This document shows, piece by piece, positions 60,033 through 64,000 of a DNA stretch of 64,000 bases (within the stretch, counting starts at the first letter, position 1; each line of letters opens with the position of its first letter). Below the pieces are notes generated by a model. It worked only from the letters and a program-made list of their open reading frames with translations. It did not search any database and was not told the DNA's origin. Origin of the DNA: UBA5972 sp964637875 (GTDB lineage: Bacteria > Pseudomonadota > Alphaproteobacteria > Rhodobacterales > Rhodobacteraceae); NCBI GenBank assembly GCA_964637875.1, contig CAZWXK010000002.1, positions 41,167 to 105,166 on the forward strand, read 5' to 3'. The translations under genes and the position numbers were made by a program.

Positions 60033-62864
60033 ATGAGCAACGAAAATTTCGGCCAGGATTTTGGCCCCGGCCATCATCTGCACCTGATCGACGGGTCGGG
60101 CTTCATCTTTCGCGCCTATCATGCCCTGCCGCCGCTGACGCGCAAATCCGACGGCCTGCCGGTGGGGGCGGTCAGCGGGTTCTGCAATATCCTCTACAAG
60201 TTTGTCGAGGACCAGAAAGGCCACGATGCGCCAACCCATGCGGCGGTGATCTTCGACGCCAAGGGCAAGACCTTTCGCAACGAGATCTACCCCGCCTACA
60301 AGGCCAACCGCCCGCCCCCGCCCGAGGATCTGGTGCCCCAGTTCCCGCTGACGCGCAAGGCCACGCGCGCCTTCAACATACCCGCGATCGAGCTGGACGG
60401 ATTCGAGGCCGACGACATCATCGCCACCCTGGCCGAGCGCGCGCGCAATGCCGGTGCGCGGGTGACGATCATCTCCTCTGACAAGGATCTGATGCAGCTG
60501 GTCGGCGGCGGGGTCGAGATGCTCGATCCCATGAAGGGCCGGCGCATCGGGCTGGAAGAGGTCGAGGCAAAATTCGGCGTGTCCCCCGAGCAGGTGGTCG
60601 ATGTGCAGGCGCTGGCGGGCGATCCGACCGACAACATCCCCGGCGCGCCGGGGATCGGGGTCAAGACCGCGGCGCTTTTGATTCGCGAATATGGCGATCT
60701 CGACAACCTGCTGGCCCATGCGGACGAAATCAGGCAACCCAAACGCCGCCAGACCCTGATCGACTATGCCGACCAGATCAGGATCAGCCGGCAATTGGTG
60801 TTGTTGCGCAAGGACGCACCCGTTGACGTGGATCTTGCCACGCTCGAGGTCGTTGACCCCGACCCGGAACGGCTGATGCCCTTTCTGGCCGAGATGGAGT
60901 TCCGCACCCTCGCCAAACGCATCGCCGAAAAGATGGGGGTCGAGCCGCCCGAAATTCCGCCGGCCGGGCGAGCGGATGACACCCCCGGCACCAATGGCGG
61001 CGGCGCCCTCAAGGCGATCCCGTTTGACGCTGACAGATATGAATGCGTGCGTGACGCGGATGCGCTGCAGGTCTGGCTGAACCGGATTGCCGAGCGCGGC
61101 CATGTGGCATTCGACACGGAAACCACCGGCCTTGACGAAATGCGGGCCGGGCTGGTCGGCATCAGCCTTGCGGTCGAGCCGGGCGAAGCGTGCTACATTC
61201 CCCTCACCCACAAGCAGGGCGAGGGCGATCTTTTCGGCGCGACAGCACTCGCCCCCGACCAGATGCCGCTGGATCGGGCGCTGGCAATGCTGAAACCGAT
61301 GCTCAAGGACGAGTCGATCCTCAAGATCGGGCAGAACATGAAATACGACGCCAAGATCATGGCGCGTCTGGGTATTCACATTACCCCCATCGACGACACC
61401 ATGCTGCTGTCATACGCCATGCATGGCGGGCTTCATGGGCACGGGATGGATACTCTTTCCGAACGCTATCTCGACCACAAGCCGATCCCGATCAAGCCGC
61501 TCCTGGGCAGCGGCAAATCGGCGATCACCTTTGACATGGTGCCGGTGGACGAGGCTGTGAAATACGCCGCCGAAGATGCCGACATCACCCTGCGCCTGTG
61601 GCAGGCATTCAAGCCACGCCTGCATGTGGCGCAGGTTACAACCGTCTATGAAACGCTTGAACGTCCGCTGGTGCCGGTACTTGCGGAAATGGAGATGCAC
61701 GGCATCAAGGTCGATCGCGATCACCTGTCGCGCATGTCCAACAATTTTGCGAAGAAGATGGCCGCGTATGAGTCCGAGATTCACGAATTGGCCGGGCGCA
61801 GTTTCAATGTCGGCTCGCCCAAGCAGCTGGGCGAGATCCTGTTCGACGAGATGGGCCTTGAAGGCGGCAAGAAGGGCAAGACAGGCGCCTGGGCCACCGG
61901 CGCCGATGTGCTGGAAGATCTGGCCGCCGAGGGCAACGCGCTGGCCGCCCGCGTGCTGGACTGGCGCCAGATGGCCAAGCTGAAATCGACCTATACGGAT
62001 GCGTTGCAGGATCATATCCACCCCGAAACCGGGCGGGTGCATACATCATATGTGATCTCGGGCGCGTCCACCGGGCGGCTGGCCAGCACCGACCCGAACC
62101 TGCAGAACATCCCCGTGCGTACCGAGGAAGGCCGGCGCATCCGCGAGGCATTTGTTGCCGATGAGGGGAACCTTCTGGTCAGTCTCGACTACAGCCAGAT
62201 CGAGCTGCGCATCCTTGCCCATATGGCCGACCTGCCGGCAATGAAACAGGCCTTCCGCGACGGCCAGGACATTCACGCCATGACCGCCAGCGAGATGTTC
62301 AACGTGCCAATGGATCAGATGACACCGGAAATTCGCCGCCGCGCCAAGGCAATCAATTTCGGGGTGATCTACGGGATCTCGGGCTTTGGACTGGCGCGCA
62401 ACCTGCGCATTCCGCGTGCCGAGGCACAGGCCTTCATCGACCGCTATTTCGAACGCTTTCCCGGTATTCGCAGCTATATGGATGAAACCGTCGAATATGC
62501 GCGCAAGCACGGTTTCGTCAAAACCCTGTTCGGCCGCAAGGTGCATACGCCCGAAATCAATGCCCGCGGCCCGCGCGCCGGCTTTTCAAAACGTGCGGCG
62601 ATCAACGCGCCGATCCAGGGAACGGCAGCCGACATCATCCGCCGCGCCATGATCCGCATGCCCGATGCGATCGCGGGTTTGCCTGCGCGGATGCTGCTGC
62701 AGGTACATGACGAACTGATTTTCGAGGTCGCGCGCGACGGCGTGGACGATCTGATCGCGGCCGCCCGCAAGGTCATGGAAGACGCCCCGCTGCCGGTGGT
62801 GCGACTTTCTGTTCCGCTGGTGGTTGATGCCGGCGCGGGGCAGAACTGGGCCGAGGCGCATTAG
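60033..62864 (+). CDS. polA: DNA polymerase I
   Basis: A 943-residue three-domain polymerase for Okazaki fragment maturation and repair. The 5'-nuclease domain (about 15-290) begins HHLHLIDGSGFIFRAYHALP. The 3'-5' exonuclease has the DETxxG-type site VAFDTETTGLDEM (about 361), with YAAEDADITLRLW later. The polymerase has VSLDYSQIELRILAH (about 718), the O-helix RRRAKAINFGVIYG and motif C LLQVHDELIFEV (about 890). All key residues of the proofreading and polymerase sites are intact. Confidence 0.98.
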   Translation: MSNENFGQDFGPGHHLHLIDGSGFIFRAYHALPPLTRKSDGLPVGAVSGFCNILYKFVEDQKGHDAPTHAAVIFDAKGKTFRNEIYPAYKANRPPPPEDLVPQFPLTRKATRAFNIPAIELDGFEADDIIATLAERARNAGARVTIISSDKDLMQLVGGGVEMLDPMKGRRIGLEEVEAKFGVSPEQVVDVQALAGDPTDNIPGAPGIGVKTAALLIREYGDLDNLLAHADEIRQPKRRQTLIDYADQIRISRQLVLLRKDAPVDVDLATLEVVDPDPERLMPFLAEMEFRTLAKRIAEKMGVEPPEIPPAGRADDTPGTNGGGALKAIPFDADRYECVRDADALQVWLNRIAERGHVAFDTETTGLDEMRAGLVGISLAVEPGEACYIPLTHKQGEGDLFGATALAPDQMPLDRALAMLKPMLKDESILKIGQNMKYDAKIMARLGIHITPIDDTMLLSYAMHGGLHGHGMDTLSERYLDHKPIPIKPLLGSGKSAITFDMVPVDEAVKYAAEDADITLRLWQAFKPRLHVAQVTTVYETLERPLVPVLAEMEMHGIKVDRDHLSRMSNNFAKKMAAYESEIHELAGRSFNVGSPKQLGEILFDEMGLEGGKKGKTGAWATGADVLEDLAAEGNALAARVLDWRQMAKLKSTYTDALQDHIHPETGRVHTSYVISGASTGRLASTDPNLQNIPVRTEEGRRIREAFVADEGNLLVSLDYSQIELRILAHMADLPAMKQAFRDGQDIHAMTASEMFNVPMDQMTPEIRRRAKAINFGVIYGISGFGLARNLRIPRAEAQAFIDRYFERFPGIRSYMDETVEYARKHGFVKTLFGRKVHTPEINARGPRAGFSKRAAINAPIQGTAADIIRRAMIRMPDAIAGLPARMLLQVHDELIFEVARDGVDDLIAAARKVMEDAPLPVVRLSVPLVVDAGAGQNWAEAH

Positions 62865-62953
62865 ACGCAGAGCCCCGCCCCGCCGGGTACGGCGATTGCC
62901 GTGGAGCGGCGGGAAACAGCCGCGCTCATGCATTGGCGGCGCCCAGGGGTTTC

Positions 62954-62985
62954 ATCAACTCAGACGAAGTATCAGCTCAGACGAA
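62954..62985. repeat. Short direct repeat at the end of the RTX gene
   Basis: A 15-base unit (ATCARCTCAGACGAA) occurs twice, 62954-62968 and 62971-62985, one mismatch, offset 17 bases. The right copy contains the RTX stop codon; the left copy lies just beyond it. Possibly a small duplication. Confidence 0.5.
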
Positions 62986-63999
62986 AATGAAATCGCTTGC
63001 GTCGATCAGACTGGAATCCACCCCGACCAATGTGATCGTGCCTTCCGGTGTCGTGATCAATGTGTTGGCGCCGCCCGAGGCCGGGGCGATCGAAATATCG
63101 GCAAAGCCGATGCCCAGCGCGCTGACGTCGAACATGTCCTTGCCATCCTGAAAGTCCAGGATGCGGTCATTACCAAACGAGGCGTGAAAGATGAAGCTGT
63201 CGTTTCCGCCGCCGCCCCTCATCCTGTCGTTGCCGGCCCCGCCGGCGATGGTGTCTGCTCCTCTGCCGCCCCTGATCAGATCATTGCCATTCCCCCCGTC
63301 CAGAATATCGCGGCCCGCGTCCCCGAGGATCAGATCGCGACCACTGCCGCCAAGGATGACATCGTTCCCCTTTCCGCCAGAGATTGCATCGCTTCCGCCC
63401 CCTCCGGACAATCTGTCATTCCCGCCGCCGCCGAGAATTTCGTCGCGCCCGCTCTGCCCGGCGATCCGGTCGCGTCCCGCGCCGCCAATGAGTCCGTCAT
63501 TCCCGGCGCCGCCCAGCACCCGATCATTTCCCGACCCGGTGCGGACATAATCGCTCTGGGCGCTGCCGCGGACCTGCATCTTGCTGGTAAAGGCGGATCC
63601 GTCCAGCATCAGTCCGACGGATGCCGACGAGGCGTCCATGGCAAACGGCTGGGCCGAAAACAGGGCACCCATCGGAGCCCAATCTCCTGTTGCAAGACTG
63701 TCGAGCGCGCTGGCAAAGCTGGGTGCATCCCAGACAAACCCGGTGAGGGTGGCAACGGTGGTGCTCCCCTGGGTAAAGATCATGCCGGTGAACCGCCCGC
63801 CTGTCACCATTCCGGTGCTGTCAAATACCAGTCCGGTGCCGGTCAAGGTGGTAATGGCGCCGCTGGTCGGTTGTTCCACGACTATCTGTGTTGACGAGGA
63901 TGAGAGAACGGTCACATCCACAACGCTCGATGAAAAAAAGGCGGTCTGGAAGAAATCGTTGTCCGGCCCGTAAAAGGTTGCGAAAAGTTTCGATGGCAT
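62977..63999 (-). CDS. RTX calcium-binding protein, start at the window edge
   Basis: A 340-residue protein, start ATG at 63999. Residues 1-150 show beta-rich, Ser/Thr-rich sequence without a signal peptide. From about 153 to 267 there are about 13 RTX nonapeptide repeats (GGAGNDGLI, GGGGNDRLS, GGNGNDLIR and others) that bind calcium and fold outside the cell. The C-terminus has FGNDRILDFQDGKDMFDVSA, as in serralysin C-terminal domains, and ends DFIFV, an acidic-hydrophobic type I secretion signal. No protease or lipase motif is in the visible part. The start lies one base inside the window, so an upstream extension cannot be excluded. Confidence 0.88.
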   Translation of the reverse strand: MPSKLFATFYGPDNDFFQTAFFSSSVVDVTVLSSSSTQIVVEQPTSGAITTLTGTGLVFDSTGMVTGGRFTGMIFTQGSTTVATLTGFVWDAPSFASALDSLATGDWAPMGALFSAQPFAMDASSASVGLMLDGSAFTSKMQVRGSAQSDYVRTGSGNDRVLGGAGNDGLIGGAGRDRIAGQSGRDEILGGGGNDRLSGGGGSDAISGGKGNDVILGGSGRDLILGDAGRDILDGGNGNDLIRGGRGADTIAGGAGNDRMRGGGGNDSFIFHASFGNDRILDFQDGKDMFDVSALGIGFADISIAPASGGANTLITTPEGTITLVGVDSSLIDASDFIFV

Positions 64000-64000
64000 G

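Noticed and set aside
63180..63560. Tandem DNA repeats as a CRISPR or satellite.
   Set aside because: They are the coding sequence of RTX nonapeptide repeats in one intact frame; no constant repeat-spacer pattern.
1..64000. Defence islands, prophage, toxin-antitoxin pairs, integrases or transposases.
   Set aside because: I looked for typical family motifs and found none; gene content is core and flagellar, with no clear sign of recent transfer apart from one small AT-rich gap.

Overview
The window is one continuous stretch of high-GC chromosome from an alphaproteobacterium, most likely of the Rhodobacterales (Rhodobacteraceae/Paracoccaceae type). Signs of this are the FlaF/FlbT flagellin regulators, a DUF1217 flagellar protein, a split F0 b/b' pair with a separate AtpI, DUF2125, DUF4170 and DUF5928 proteins, the rhodanese-dnaA-dnaN-recF-gyrB block, and tightly packed ATGA-overlapping operons. 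I saw no insertion sequence, prophage, CRISPR array, rRNA or tRNA. The placement comes from recognising gene families, not from a database search.

Region 1 (1-19.6 kb) is a flagellar cluster. On the plus strand lie a 5'-truncated large flagellar-locus protein, a lytic transglycosylase, the export-gate genes flhA-fliR-flhB and a FliJ-like protein. On the minus strand is a nine-gene basal-body operon (flgB-flgC-fliE-fliQ-flgF-flgG-flgA-flgH-fliL), divergent from fliI. Then come a DUF1217-flbT-flaF unit, one flagellin, a flgJ-like/flgN-like pair and divergent fliK-flgD. The filament, rod, P/L-ring secretion, export ATPase and hook-length genes are here. The MS ring, C ring, motor and hook genes are not, and presumably lie to the left. 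Two intergenic regions carry near-consensus CtrA-type boxes.

Region 2 (19.7-33 kb) is housekeeping: a phosphotransferase, ubiB-ubiE divergent from mutM, an enoyl-CoA hydratase, rpsT with a clear promoter and terminator, then rhodanese-dnaA-dnaN-recF, a LysE-type exporter and gyrB.

Region 3 (33-47.6 kb) is mixed metabolism and envelope. It holds an ornithine cyclodeaminase-like gene, a DUF188 protein, glpK, an SDR with an atypical crotonase, and a secreted DUF2125 protein. A plus-strand envelope block follows (pmbA, inositol-phosphatase-like, DUF4170, waaA, lpxK), then a CoA-transferase, a DsbA-like protein, a DUF721 protein and divergent mutY.

Region 4 (47.6-64 kb) starts with the F0 ATP synthase operon (atpI-atpB-atpE-b'-b), bounded by a strong promoter and a bidirectional terminator. 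After it come a secreted protein, a FadR-type regulator with a palindromic operator, an AraC-MGMT repair protein, nth overlapping a PfkB sugar/nucleoside kinase, a sulfotransferase divergent from a GT14-like glycosyltransferase, a HIT protein, an ABC ATPase, a zinc-finger protein, polA and an RTX calcium-binding protein at the right edge. DNA maintenance genes are frequent across the window (mutM, mutY, nth, Ada-like, recF, polA, dnaA, dnaN, gyrB), but they sit in separate operons.
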